Part shown: piece by piece, positions 51,838 through 59,720 of the stretch
Numbering within the stretch: position 1 is the first letter of the stretch
Layout: the number at the start of each line of letters is the position of its first letter
Origin: an uncultured Oscillospiraceae bacterium
Lineage (GTDB): Bacteria; Bacillota; Clostridia; Oscillospirales; Oscillospiraceae
Assembly: GCA_934667815.1 (NCBI GenBank)
Contig: CAKUMO010000008.1
Coordinates: forward strand, 1-64,000
Length of the DNA: 64,000 nucleotides
Direction: 5' to 3'
Program-made: the position numbers and the translations under genes
Notes under the pieces: model-generated
Databases searched by the model: none
Seen by the model: the letters and a program-made list of their open reading frames with translations, nothing else
What the model was told of the DNA's origin: nothing

Positions 51838-52135
51838 AAAGAGCCGGAATTTTCCGGCTCTTGCAGACTGTCAAAAAAGTCCGTAATCGTCAAAATCGAT
51901 TCACAATTCAACTGATTTTCACTCTCTGGATTTCATTTATAAAAGTGGGAAACTTTATAGTCTGAAAACCAGCTTGCTGCGCAAGGATTTTGACTTACTG
52001 CGCAACTCACGCCCTACCGTACCGATGTACGCCGACGGGCGTGAGTTGCTTGTCCTCCGAACTTTTTCGCAGTCTGGCAGCGTGCCGAAAAGAGTTTTTC
52101 GACACGCTGAAAGAGCCGGAATTTTCCGGCTCTTG
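51838..52135 (+). repeat. Terminator-associated repeat, copy C, with perfect 26-bp hairpin duplication
   Basis: The core 51864-52109 (246 bp) is flanked by identical 26-bp direct repeats (51838-51863 and 52110-52135), each holding the whole AGAGCCGGAA/TTCCGGCTCT terminator hairpin. Only the distal copy keeps the T run (TTGTTTTTTATCC). Relative to the + strand it is inverted compared with A and B, but relative to its upstream gene (YibE/F) its orientation is the same. The internal stem GCAACTCACGCCC/GGGCGTGAGTTGC is perfect. Confidence 0.88.
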
Positions 52136-52182
52136 TTTTTTATCCAAACCACTGATATAATGACGAAAAAGGAGGGGACTGC

Positions 52183-53586
52183 ATGACAAGGCGAACGCGG
52201 ATCTATCTCACGCTGGCAGCTGCGGCAGCGCTGGCGGTGCTGTTCTGGCTGTTTCCTCTGACGGGAGACGACTGGTATCGTGAAGGATTGGGGCGTGAGC
52301 TGCGCTCTCTGGGCGATCTTGTGCGTGAACTGATTTTTCGCTGGAAAACGACAAATCCGCGTCTGCTCGGTAACGCGCTGGCCTATCTTTCCGGCAGCCG
52401 TCCGGTGCTGCGCTGGCTTTTGCGTACGGCGCTGACGCTGCTGCTGTTCTGTTTCGCGTCGAAGGCGGCGGGCGTGCAGTCCGGCGCGGGCTTTGTTCTG
52501 CTGACCGTGGGTGTTTTCGCACTTCCACGCGAGATGTTCCGGCAGATTTATCCGTGGTCGGCGGGTTTTTTCAACTATTTGCCGCCGGTTTTGCTGACCT
52601 TGGCCGCATTTTCTCTTTTGAAGAAAACACTCGACGATAGGCGCGAATCGCCGCTTCGCTGCGCTGCGCTGCTGTTTCTGGGCTTTATGGGGCAGCTATT
52701 TATGGAAAACAACACGGTCTACGCCGTGCTGGCGGGCGGTTTTCTGACCGTTTGGGTGTGGGCCGCGCGAAAGAAGCCGTCCCCCGCCGCGATGTGCTAT
52801 TTTCTGGGCACGCTGCTCGGCGCCGCGCTGCTCTTTGCCTCTCCCAGCTATCGGCGCGTGACCGAGGTGGACGCGGCCTATCACATGGCAGACGGTCTTG
52901 CCGGTCTGCTGCTGACCGCGCGGGAGAATCTGCCGGAGCTTTCGCGCTGGCTGCTCGCGGGCTGCCCGGCCGTCTATTTGGGCTTTCCTGCACTGGCATT
53001 TTTGTCCTGCTGCAGGCAGAAAGCAACCGTTTTGGACGCGCCGCCCGCCGTTCTGCTTTGCCTGAGCGCCATTTGGATGATTTTTGGTCTTCCGGGGCGG
53101 GCTGTCGCCGTGCTGTCCTGGTTTGGCGGCGCGTTCTGGGCAGCATTTCGCTGGCTGGACGGCAGGAAGCGTCAACGTGCGATCTTTTATCTCGGCAGTG
53201 CGCTCGCAGCCGCCGCACCTCTGGCCTTCGTCTCGCCCATCGGGCCGCGCTGCTTCTTCGTGAGCTATGTCTTTTTGCTGCTGGCCGCAACGCAGTTTTT
53301 AAGCCTCGCCGGCTTATGGCAGAGGTTCTGTGCCGGTGCGCTGGCGGCCGGTGTGTTTATCGCTTGTCTCTGCATCTATCTTCCCATCTACCGAACGGCG
53401 CAGATCCGCGAGGCCGCCATCGCCCGCGCCATGGACTTACGGCAGACGCAGATCGTTCTGCCCTCCTTCCCGTACACGGAGTATCTTTGGGATGCCGACA
53501 CGCAGAAGCTCTGCCGCACGTTCTACTATGAAACGCCGGGCGACATTGAATTTCTTTTTGTGCCGCAGGAGGATTGGATGCCATGA
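52183..53586 (+). CDS. DUF6056-like polytopic membrane protein, probable lipid-linked glycosyltransferase
   Basis: The 467-aa protein has about 10-11 membrane helices. The opening PLTGDDWYRE (about 24-33) places Asp pair and Trp in the first outside loop, as in DUF6056 and GT-C-like enzymes, and RWKTTNPRLLGNAL follows. It is the first gene of a three-gene unit with another polytopic protein and a UbiA enzyme, fitting synthesis or transfer of a polyprenyl-linked sugar in the envelope. The catalytic role is inferred. Confidence 0.7.
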   Translation: MTRRTRIYLTLAAAAALAVLFWLFPLTGDDWYREGLGRELRSLGDLVRELIFRWKTTNPRLLGNALAYLSGSRPVLRWLLRTALTLLLFCFASKAAGVQSGAGFVLLTVGVFALPREMFRQIYPWSAGFFNYLPPVLLTLAAFSLLKKTLDDRRESPLRCAALLFLGFMGQLFMENNTVYAVLAGGFLTVWVWAARKKPSPAAMCYFLGTLLGAALLFASPSYRRVTEVDAAYHMADGLAGLLLTARENLPELSRWLLAGCPAVYLGFPALAFLSCCRQKATVLDAPPAVLLCLSAIWMIFGLPGRAVAVLSWFGGAFWAAFRWLDGRKRQRAIFYLGSALAAAAPLAFVSPIGPRCFFVSYVFLLLAATQFLSLAGLWQRFCAGALAAGVFIACLCIYLPIYRTAQIREAAIARAMDLRQTQIVLPSFPYTEYLWDADTQKLCRTFYYETPGDIEFLFVPQEDWMP

Positions 53587-54788
53587 GACACCACCGTGCC
53601 ATTTACGCCCGCTGCGGCTTCTTCGCAGCCGTGAGCGTGCTCTATCTTGTTTTGTTTATCCTTCTGACGCGCACCGGACTGTATCAGGTCGAAAACGCGC
53701 ACAACGACCGCCTGTTCTCCGCGGACGATATATATTATGTTAACAGCTTTTTCTCCGTCGAGCGCGACGTCTCCCTGCGCATCATCAAGCACCCTCTGCT
53801 CATCGTGCTGGGCTGGCTGTTGACGCTTGCCGAGCGGGCGCTGCTGGGCACGGTGCCGCTTGAGACCCACTACTGCCTGATCGTCGGCGGGCAGCTTCTG
53901 CTGACACTGGCGACGATTTACGTCCTCGACTGCATTTTTGAAACGCAGTACGAGCTGAAGCCGCGCTTCGCGCTGCTGCTGTGCGGCATCTATGCACTGT
54001 CCTTCAGCGTGCTGTTTTTCACGTTCATTGCGGAGAGCTATGCGCTGTCCGCGCTGCTGCTCGTGCTGAGCTTTTATTTTGCGCGGCGGAAAAACCTCCC
54101 TGTCACGGTGCTTCTCGGTGCGCTCTGTGCGGGCGTGACGGTCACGAACGGCGTTCTCTGGGCGGCAATCGTCCTGCTCTCCGGCGGGCGTTTCAAAAAA
54201 CGTCTTGCAGCGCTTGCGGCCGGGGCCGCGCTTTTCTTCGCGCTGACGGCGATTTCACCCGTGCGCGGTGTGTTTTTTACAAAGCTGCTCTCCGGCGGCC
54301 TGAACAGCGCCAAAAATTACAGCGACCATTTCGGCCTTTTCACCGCTCTCCGGTATAGCTTTTTTGCGTTTTTCGGCTCGACGGGCTTCGTGCTGCGCAT
54401 GCAGACGCAGTCGCCCTTCGGGGATTTCGTGGACGACGCGGTCAGCTTTGTGCCCTCGGCTTCCTGGCCGGTCGCGCTGGCTGCGGCGGGGTTTGCGGCG
54501 CTGCTCGTATGGTCTGCGGTCAAATACCGCCGCGACCGTCTGCTCTACGCGCCCTTGGCGGTACTGGCACTGAACCTGCTGCTGCACGGTCTCATGCAAT
54601 ATGGGCTGAAGGAAGCCTTTCTCTATTCCCTGCACCACTACCCTGCGCAGCTTCTCATCGTCGGTCTGCTTCTGCGCGAGAAACGCACGGCGCGTCCGGC
54701 GGGCGTGCTTCTGGGCGTGTATCTCCTGTGTCTGATTCTCCTGAATCTTCAGGGTTATGTAAACTTATTTCAACTTCTCCGGGGGTGA
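53583..54788 (+). CDS. Polytopic membrane protein, GT-C-like, unknown function
   Basis: ATG at 53583 overlaps the previous stop (ATGA) and has AGGAGG upstream. The 401-aa protein has about 10 membrane helices and an N-terminal outside loop with NAHNDRLFSADDIYYV, an Asp-Asp pair after helix 1 as in GT-C glycosyltransferases. Coupled translation with the DUF6056-like gene suggests one pathway. I cannot name the family. Confidence 0.65.
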   Translation: MRHHRAIYARCGFFAAVSVLYLVLFILLTRTGLYQVENAHNDRLFSADDIYYVNSFFSVERDVSLRIIKHPLLIVLGWLLTLAERALLGTVPLETHYCLIVGGQLLLTLATIYVLDCIFETQYELKPRFALLLCGIYALSFSVLFFTFIAESYALSALLLVLSFYFARRKNLPVTVLLGALCAGVTVTNGVLWAAIVLLSGGRFKKRLAALAAGAALFFALTAISPVRGVFFTKLLSGGLNSAKNYSDHFGLFTALRYSFFAFFGSTGFVLRMQTQSPFGDFVDDAVSFVPSASWPVALAAAGFAALLVWSAVKYRRDRLLYAPLAVLALNLLLHGLMQYGLKEAFLYSLHHYPAQLLIVGLLLREKRTARPAGVLLGVYLLCLILLNLQGYVNLFQLLRG

Positions 54789-54792
54789 GACC

Positions 54793-55626
54793 ATGAAAGA
54801 GCGTCTGCGGCTGCTGCGCCCGGCGCATTGCCTGAAAAATCTTCTGGTATTGCTGCCGCTGGTTTTCAGCGGAAAGCTGACGCAGGCCGCGTCCGCCGCG
54901 CAGGCCGTCTGCGCCTTTGTGTGTTTCTGTCTGCTGTCCTCGGCGGTGTATGTGTTCAACGATCTCTGCGATCTTACGCGCGACCGTCTGCACCCGCGCA
55001 AATGCACCCGCCCACTTGCCGCCGGGACCGTCCGCATTCCCGAGGCAGTGGGCATCGCCGTGCTGCTTCTGTCCGCACTGACCGCGCTGAGTATCTGGCA
55101 GGCGCTGCCCACACGGGCGTGGCTGTGCCTCGGCGCATATCTGCTTCTCAATCTCTGTTACAGTCTGGAGCTGAAAAATATTCCGATTCTGGATGTCCTG
55201 CTGCTGGCTGCGGGCTTTGAGCTGCGCGTGCTGTTCGGCGCGGCGGTCATCGGTGTGCCGGTTTCAAGCTGGCTGTATCTGACGGTCGCGTTTTTCTCGC
55301 TCTATATGGGCTTTGGCAAGCGGCGCGGCGACGCACGCTCGGCAAGCGCGGCGACGGTCTACACGCCGGTCTTTCTCGAGCGTGCCATGCAGCTGTGTCT
55401 GACGCTTGCGCTGGTATTTTATTCTCTTTGGAGCGCGGGCGCGGGACTGGCAGGAAGCCGCATGCTCTGGACGGTGCCATTGGCCGTGTGCATCTGCCTG
55501 AAATACGCGGGCGACCTCGACGCCGGTGCGGAGGGTGACCCGGTGGAGCTGCTGCTGCACGACCGTGTGCTGCTTTTACTGTCGCTGGCCTTCACCGTCC
55601 TTGTCCTGCTTCTGCTGTATCTCTAA
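54793..55626 (+). CDS. UbiA-family prenyltransferase, decaprenyl-phosphate phosphoribosyltransferase-like
   Basis: The 277-aa protein has about eight membrane helices. The first Asp-rich motif, NDLCDLTRDRLHPRKCTRPL then AAG (about 56-78), has the HPxKxxRP ending typical of DPPR synthases rather than quinone-type UbiA enzymes. Those attach phosphoribose to a polyprenyl phosphate, the start of lipid-linked arabinose or ribose donors. With the two GT-C-like proteins upstream this suggests a pentose-decorated envelope glycan. The last 51 bp overlap the convergent gene. Confidence 0.85.
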   Translation: MKERLRLLRPAHCLKNLLVLLPLVFSGKLTQAASAAQAVCAFVCFCLLSSAVYVFNDLCDLTRDRLHPRKCTRPLAAGTVRIPEAVGIAVLLLSALTALSIWQALPTRAWLCLGAYLLLNLCYSLELKNIPILDVLLLAAGFELRVLFGAAVIGVPVSSWLYLTVAFFSLYMGFGKRRGDARSASAATVYTPVFLERAMQLCLTLALVFYSLWSAGAGLAGSRMLWTVPLAVCICLKYAGDLDAGAEGDPVELLLHDRVLLLLSLAFTVLVLLLLYL

Positions 55627-56181
55627 ACTCCGCTGCGCCTGCCTGCAAGGATACTGCCCACTGCCGTCTCCGGAGGCCAGCCGGTAAAGATGCACCAGAA
55701 AACGCCATGTGTGCTTATCCACATGCCCATCTGCGTGAAGCCCGGCGCGCTCCTGAAGCCAGACGACGGCCTTTGTGGTCGCGGCATCGTGCTTCCCCGT
55801 CACGCGGACAACCGGCAGGCCGAGATAAAACCGGTCGAGCGCGGACAAAAGCGCCTGAATGATATACATATGCGTGTTAATATCCCCGCTGCGAATCACC
55901 TGCTCCGGCTGCAGGACGATTTGCAGCGGTTCTGCTTTTCCGCCCGTGACGAGTGCGCTGCGGTAGGTGAGCACAAGAATGTTCCATGTGGCAAGATCGA
56001 CCTCGCCGTTGACCTCAAGCGCGTTCCTGCGCTGAAATTCCGAGACTGCGCCGCGCGTCTCCTCCCCGTAAATGCCGTCCGGCACGAGCCGCGTGTGATA
56101 CTGCGTATCGGACAGGACGCGGCGCAGCATGATCTGCAAGGCCTGAATGGGGCTTGCCTCCAGTGGAATGACCGGGATCAC
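55576..56181 (-). CDS. Protein with two peptidoglycan-binding-like domains (spore-associated operon)
   Basis: The 201-aa protein has PG_binding_1-type repeats: LVPDGIYGEETRGAVSEFQR (about 31-50) and VTGKHDAATTKAVVWLQERA (about 125-144). There is no signal peptide. The start overlaps the upstream gene by 4 bp. The C-terminal 17 codons are antisense to the end of the UbiA gene. In Clostridia, trios of this kind accompany spore cortex proteins. Confidence 0.75.
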   Translation of the reverse strand: MIPVIPLEASPIQALQIMLRRVLSDTQYHTRLVPDGIYGEETRGAVSEFQRRNALEVNGEVDLATWNILVLTYRSALVTGGKAEPLQIVLQPEQVIRSGDINTHMYIIQALLSALDRFYLGLPVVRVTGKHDAATTKAVVWLQERAGLHADGHVDKHTWRFLVHLYRLASGDGSGQYPCRQAQRSLEIQQKQDKDGEGQRQ

Positions 56182-57431
56182 AATGCTCCCCTCCCTTCAA
56201 AATCCGTGTCGCCATAGCGCAGCGTCTGCCCGGGAAACTGCGTGAGAAAGGCGGTGTCGGCATTGGTGATGTTCTGCCCGTTGTCCACGACCGCCGCAGA
56301 CTGCGCATCCAACTCGTCTGCCTCGACGGGCGCGGTGAAGCGGTTCGTGTCGAAGCCCGTGTAGATCTCGATGCCCGCAAACTGATCGTACAATGCGTCC
56401 CATGTTGCCTCGTTTACCACGCCGTTCGCGTCCAGTCCGGCAAAGCGCTGGAAGGCCGTGACGGCGTTTGCCGTCTCCTGCCCGAAAATGCCATCGATGT
56501 TCACGCGTGGGATGCTGCTGATGAACTCTGCCAACACGCTGAGCATATATTGCAGCGCGCGCACCTTTTCCCCGCGGCTTCCCTCCTGCAGGGCGTTCTG
56601 ATACTGCCAGTTGACGGCATAAAACGTCTGCCCCTCGGATTCCAGTTCTGCCAGCCGGTTGACACCGACGTACAGCCACACAAGGCGGTACCACGTTGCC
56701 TTGCCGATGATGCCATCGGCAGTCAGATTGAAGATGCGCTGGAACGCGCGTGTAGCCTCCTCCGTCTGCGTGCCGAAAATGCCGTCCACGGGATTGATCT
56801 TCGGAATGGCCGGATAATTCTGCGAAACGCGGTTGAGGCTCACCTGCGCCTGCACGACGTTCGGCCCGACGGAGCCGACGCGCAGCGGCTCGCCGGGGTA
56901 CGACGGCTCATAGCCGCGGATGGGCGCGTTGCGGACAATCTCGATGTTGTCGCCGTAGTAATTTCTCAAAATTTCCACCGAATTGACACCCTGCTGGGCC
57001 AGTGCCTGCGAGCCCCATTGGCTCAGACCGGCGCAGGTCACGGTCGTACCGTTGCAGAATTTGGCCGCAAGCGGCTCGACAAAGCCCTGCCTGCGCAGAT
57101 AGTTGTTGAAAATCTCATCGACCACGCGCTCGACGGAGGTAAAATAGTTCCGTCCGTTGATGAATTTCTGGTCGATGGCCGTCGAGGACGTGATGTCAAA
57201 GTCATAGCCCCGGCTGCGGTAAAACTCCGTGTACACGCGGTTAAGCGCAAAGGAAATGATGGCCAGAATGTTCGCCACCAGCGCGCTTTCCTCCCACGTC
57301 GGGTAAATTTCGCTCGAGGCGACGTTTTTAACGTAGTCCGCAAAGGACACGGTCACGTTTGCGGCATAGGCATCGGGCGCGCCCAGATGCACTGTGATGG
57401 TCTCGGGAACGTAAGGAGTCACTGTTACCAT
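56178..57431 (-). CDS. SpoIID/LytB-like domain plus peptidoglycan-binding repeats (cortex-lytic-type protein)
   Basis: ATG at 57431 (MVTVTPYVPETITVHLGAPD) is chosen over the GTG at 57440, which lies in the GAGGTGG site. Residues 1-160 resemble SpoIID/LytB (VSFADYVKNVASSEIYPTWE, SALVANILAIISFALNRVY, CNGTTVTCAGLSQWGSQALA). Two PG_binding_1 repeats follow (DGIFGTQTEEATRAFQR and DGIFGQETANAVTAFQR). The 417-aa product probably acts on or binds spore peptidoglycan. There is no classical signal peptide. It is in an operon with its neighbours. Confidence 0.8.
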   Translation of the reverse strand: MVTVTPYVPETITVHLGAPDAYAANVTVSFADYVKNVASSEIYPTWEESALVANILAIISFALNRVYTEFYRSRGYDFDITSSTAIDQKFINGRNYFTSVERVVDEIFNNYLRRQGFVEPLAAKFCNGTTVTCAGLSQWGSQALAQQGVNSVEILRNYYGDNIEIVRNAPIRGYEPSYPGEPLRVGSVGPNVVQAQVSLNRVSQNYPAIPKINPVDGIFGTQTEEATRAFQRIFNLTADGIIGKATWYRLVWLYVGVNRLAELESEGQTFYAVNWQYQNALQEGSRGEKVRALQYMLSVLAEFISSIPRVNIDGIFGQETANAVTAFQRFAGLDANGVVNEATWDALYDQFAGIEIYTGFDTNRFTAPVEADELDAQSAAVVDNGQNITNADTAFLTQFPGQTLRYGDTDFEGRGAL

Positions 57432-57441
57432 AGGCGCCACC

Positions 57442-57822
57442 TCACAGCTCCTGCGCCGGAATGGTGAACACTTCCGTCATGTTCCACACCTCCGGCTGCT
57501 CTGCCAAGGGAATGAGGGCAAAATTCTGATCGGTCGTAATGTTGGCGAAGATCTGCACATTTTCCACCAGAATGCGCTCGAACTCCGGATGATCTGCGGT
57601 GATGTCCACGACGGCGAAGGGGCGCGGCGTGCCGGGGCTTTGGCTTTCGGCCTCGTCCGGCGCGGCGATGGCGACCGGCGCGATGCGTCCGCTCTCGTCG
57701 GCAATTCGCACGGCCAGCAGCTCCACGCCCTGCGCCCGCCGCTGCGTGATCGTGAAGGTCACGCCCTCGACGGGAATGCACGCCGCCGAGGTAAAGCTAT
57801 GTACACTGAGATAACCGTTCAT
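57442..57822 (-). CDS. Conserved small beta-sandwich protein, first gene of the spore-type operon
   Basis: The 126-aa protein starts behind GGGAGG (MNGYLSVHSFTSAACIPVEG). It is beta-rich with an Ig/transthyretin-like pattern ending in NVQIFANITTDQNFALIPLA. I know it as a conserved companion of SpoIID-like PG-binding proteins in Clostridia. Function is unproven. The next gene starts 10 bp after its stop. Confidence 0.7.
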   Translation of the reverse strand: MNGYLSVHSFTSAACIPVEGVTFTITQRRAQGVELLAVRIADESGRIAPVAIAAPDEAESQSPGTPRPFAVVDITADHPEFERILVENVQIFANITTDQNFALIPLAEQPEVWNMTEVFTIPAQEL

Positions 57823-57939
57823 GTTACTGCACCTCCCAAACAGTCATGCCAATAGAATATGCCGCAGGGTAAAAAAGTGTGCACAGCCGCGTCAGCAAAA
57901 GCACGATGTTTGTTTCCCATGCAAGCGCCGAAGCTCTGC

Positions 57940-58024
57940 GTAGGGGCCGATGTGGACATCGGCCCCTACGGAATGCGCCTGTCTTACATGCCGGGGCGGG
58001 CAATTTCACAATTGCCCGCCCCGG
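57940..58024. repeat. Intergenic palindromes: GGGCCGATGT repeat copy 2 and a GC-rich hairpin
   Basis: 57940-57969 is a palindrome GTAGGGGCCG...CGGCCCCTAC, the full version of the 37.4-kb repeat. 57991-58024 is a 15-bp perfect hairpin, CCGGGGCGGGCAATT/AATTGCCCGCCCCGG, just past the stop of the next leftward gene, and may terminate it. The remaining bases of this 220-bp gap show no gene. Confidence 0.75.
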
Positions 58025-58041
58025 CTGCGCTCCGGTATTCC

Positions 58042-58473
58042 TCACAGATACCCCTTCATCTGGTCGATATTGGCCTGCTCGGTTTGCAGCAGGCGGTTGG
58101 AAAGACCGGAGACCTTCGGATCGAGCAGCCCCATCGTGCGGATGTTGTGCATGCTTTTGATCATGCCGCGTGTGTTGCCCTGCAGCATCAGCTCGGCGAT
58201 CTTGGCCGTTGGATCGCCGCTCATGCGCACCTTCATTTTCGACGACATCATCGAGCCATAGCGCGCAAGCGGGCTGACGTTCTGCACCCGTCCCTCGCGC
58301 TCGCGCAGGAGCCGGTCGGCCTCGGAATAGAGAGTCTCGTATTCGCGCAGTTGTGAACGCAGCGCGTTCTGCATCTCGTGATCCTCCGTCTCGTTCAGGA
58401 CGGTCTGGATGCCATAGCAGCCCATCTGCGTCGTCTTGCGAATGGAATTGAGCATGGAAATATCGTTCAGCAT
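58042..58473 (-). CDS. Helical protein of the DUF2383/ferritin-like type, unknown function
   Basis: The 143-aa protein starts behind GAGGTGAG. It is predicted all-helical with regularly spaced Glu, His and Met (LNETEDHEMQNALRSQLREY, LREREGRVQ, TRGMIKSMHNIRTMG). The pattern resembles DUF2383-type helical-bundle proteins of Clostridia spores and stationary phase, but metal ligands are not clear. Treat the family as tentative. Confidence 0.55.
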   Translation of the reverse strand: MLNDISMLNSIRKTTQMGCYGIQTVLNETEDHEMQNALRSQLREYETLYSEADRLLREREGRVQNVSPLARYGSMMSSKMKVRMSGDPTAKIAELMLQGNTRGMIKSMHNIRTMGLLDPKVSGLSNRLLQTEQANIDQMKGYL

Positions 58474-58528
58474 CGTCTCACCTCGCTTGCAGTATGCCCG
58501 AAAACGCGGGAAAAATGCGGTTTTTTGA

Positions 58529-58557
58529 TTGACATTTCCCGTTTCCGGCGATATAAT
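58529..58557 (+). promoter_or_regulatory. Consensus promoter of the phosphoribosyltransferase gene
   Basis: TTGACA, exactly 17 bp, then TATAAT; a perfect vegetative promoter 53 bp upstream of the ATG. Confidence 0.9.
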
Positions 58558-58609
58558 AAATAAGTTGTGTCACAGGCACGACGAATCTTGAAAATGAGGA
58601 GAATGCCCC

Positions 58610-59164
58610 ATGCATTATACAATGACGATCGCAGGCGTAAAGAGAGATTTGCCGATCTGCAAGGTCACGGATGACCTTTACATCGGCGCATTCGTAATTT
58701 TCGGAGACGTCGAGCTGACGGTCAAATCTGCCGCCGCGCTGCTGAAAAAGGCGCCTGAATACGACTACATGATCTCCGCCGAGGCCAAGGGAATCCCCCT
58801 GATCCACGAAATGGCGCGCCAGAGCGGCCAGAACAAGTATTTCCTCGCACGCAAGGCCCCGAAGCTCTATATGTCCGGCGTGTTTGAGGTCAATGTCCAC
58901 TCCATCACCACCGCCAAGGAGCAGCACCTCTATCTGGACGTTGCAGACGCCGAGCTGATGCGCGGCAAGCGCATTCTGATTGTGGACGACGTCATTTCCA
59001 CCGGCGAGTCCATCGAGGCCGTGGAAAAGCTCGTGCTCGAAGCGGGCGGCACCGTCGCGGGCCGCATGGCGATTCTGGCCGAGGGCGACGCGCAGGAGCG
59101 CAAGGACATCATCTATCTGGAAAAGCTGCCGGTCTTTAACGCTGACGGTACGGTGAAAGAATAA
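58610..59164 (+). CDS. Purine-type phosphoribosyltransferase (adenine PRTase-like)
   Basis: The 184-aa protein has the PRPP loop ILIVDDVISTGES (about 123-135) and an N-terminal region (DYMISAEAKGIPLIHEMARQ) like Apt/Xpt proteins. It is slightly longer than classical Apt, and the base-binding part differs, so hypoxanthine/xanthine or a regulatory role cannot be excluded. It is monocistronic, with its own strong promoter and terminator. Confidence 0.85.
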   Translation: MHYTMTIAGVKRDLPICKVTDDLYIGAFVIFGDVELTVKSAAALLKKAPEYDYMISAEAKGIPLIHEMARQSGQNKYFLARKAPKLYMSGVFEVNVHSITTAKEQHLYLDVADAELMRGKRILIVDDVISTGESIEAVEKLVLEAGGTVAGRMAILAEGDAQERKDIIYLEKLPVFNADGTVKE

Positions 59165-59178
59165 GAAGCATAAAATTT

Positions 59179-59211
59179 CCGCCGGAGGGCTTCCTCCGGC
59201 GGTGTCTTTTT
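59179..59211. terminator. Bidirectional terminator between the PRTase gene and the Q/N-rich peptide gene
   Basis: CCGCCGGAGG and CCTCCGGCGG pair around GCTT. A T run follows on the + strand and an AATTTTATG tail on the - strand. Confidence 0.88.
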
Positions 59212-59299
59212 ATCTGCGGTTCTCGTTCTGGTTCTGCTGCTGATTCTGATTCTGGTTCTGCTGCTGATTCTGGTTCTTGTTCTGATTTCTGTTTTCCAT
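59210..59299 (-). CDS. 29-aa Gln/Asn-rich peptide
   Basis: A strong AGGAGGAG site precedes ATG at 59299. The product is MENRNQNKNQ followed by NQ/QQ repeats and NENRR; 19 of its 29 residues are Gln or Asn. A dedicated ribosome site and a following hairpin argue that it is a real gene, missed by length cut-offs. It lies upstream-adjacent to spore genes on the same strand order (spoVAD-spoVAE end 64 bp to its right). Function is unknown; short Q/N-rich proteins occur in spores of Firmicutes. Confidence 0.6.
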   Translation of the reverse strand: MENRNQNKNQNQQQNQNQNQQQNQNENRR

Positions 59300-59362
59300 G
59301 ATAGAACTCCTCCTGAAGTACGATTTGCGGTGTTCCGCGTGGGTAGTATGCCCGCACCGCGC

Positions 59363-59716
59363 TCATTTATCCTTCGGTTTGAAGATCAGCCCGGCCAGCC
59401 AGCCGAAAACCACCGCCGCAGCGATGCCGCCCGCCGTTGCGGTCAGGCCGCCTGTGAGAATGCCCAATGCGCCTTTTTCGTCTACGGCCTCGCGCACGCC
59501 CTTGGCCAGCGTGTTGCCAAAGCCCGTCAAGGGCACGGTCGCGCCCGCGCCCGCAAAATCCACGAGCTTGTCATAAAGTCCCAGCGCACCCAGAAGCACG
59601 CCGGCAACGACATAAGAAACCAGGATCCGCGCGGGCGTGAGTCTGGTCTTATCGATCAAAAGCTGGCCGATGAGACAGAGCACGCCGCCGACCAGAAACG
59701 CCTTCAAATAATCCAT
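59363..59716 (-). CDS. spoVAE: Stage V sporulation protein AE
   Basis: The 117-aa membrane protein has about three helices and the family's opening, YLKAFLVGGVLCLIGQLLID, and closing, GGIAAAVVFGWLAGLIFKPK. It belongs to the SpoVA channel that moves dipicolinic acid into the spore and releases it at germination. Its ribosome site lies in the last codons of spoVAD. Confidence 0.93.
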   Translation of the reverse strand: MDYLKAFLVGGVLCLIGQLLIDKTRLTPARILVSYVVAGVLLGALGLYDKLVDFAGAGATVPLTGFGNTLAKGVREAVDEKGALGILTGGLTATAGGIAAAVVFGWLAGLIFKPKDK

Positions 59717-59720
59717 GTGC

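Noticed and set aside
21736..52109. The 250-bp repeat as a degenerate group IIC intron, since these also insert behind terminator hairpins
   Set aside because: No GTGYG-like 5' end and no domain V signature was found, and intron insertion would not duplicate the hairpin. Kept only as an analogy for targeting.
59136..59366. A 76-codon frame over the Q/N-rich gene with Glu/Pro repeats
   Set aside because: It is the adjacent frame of the same CAG/AAC repeats. The 29-codon frame has the ribosome site and a stop at the terminator.
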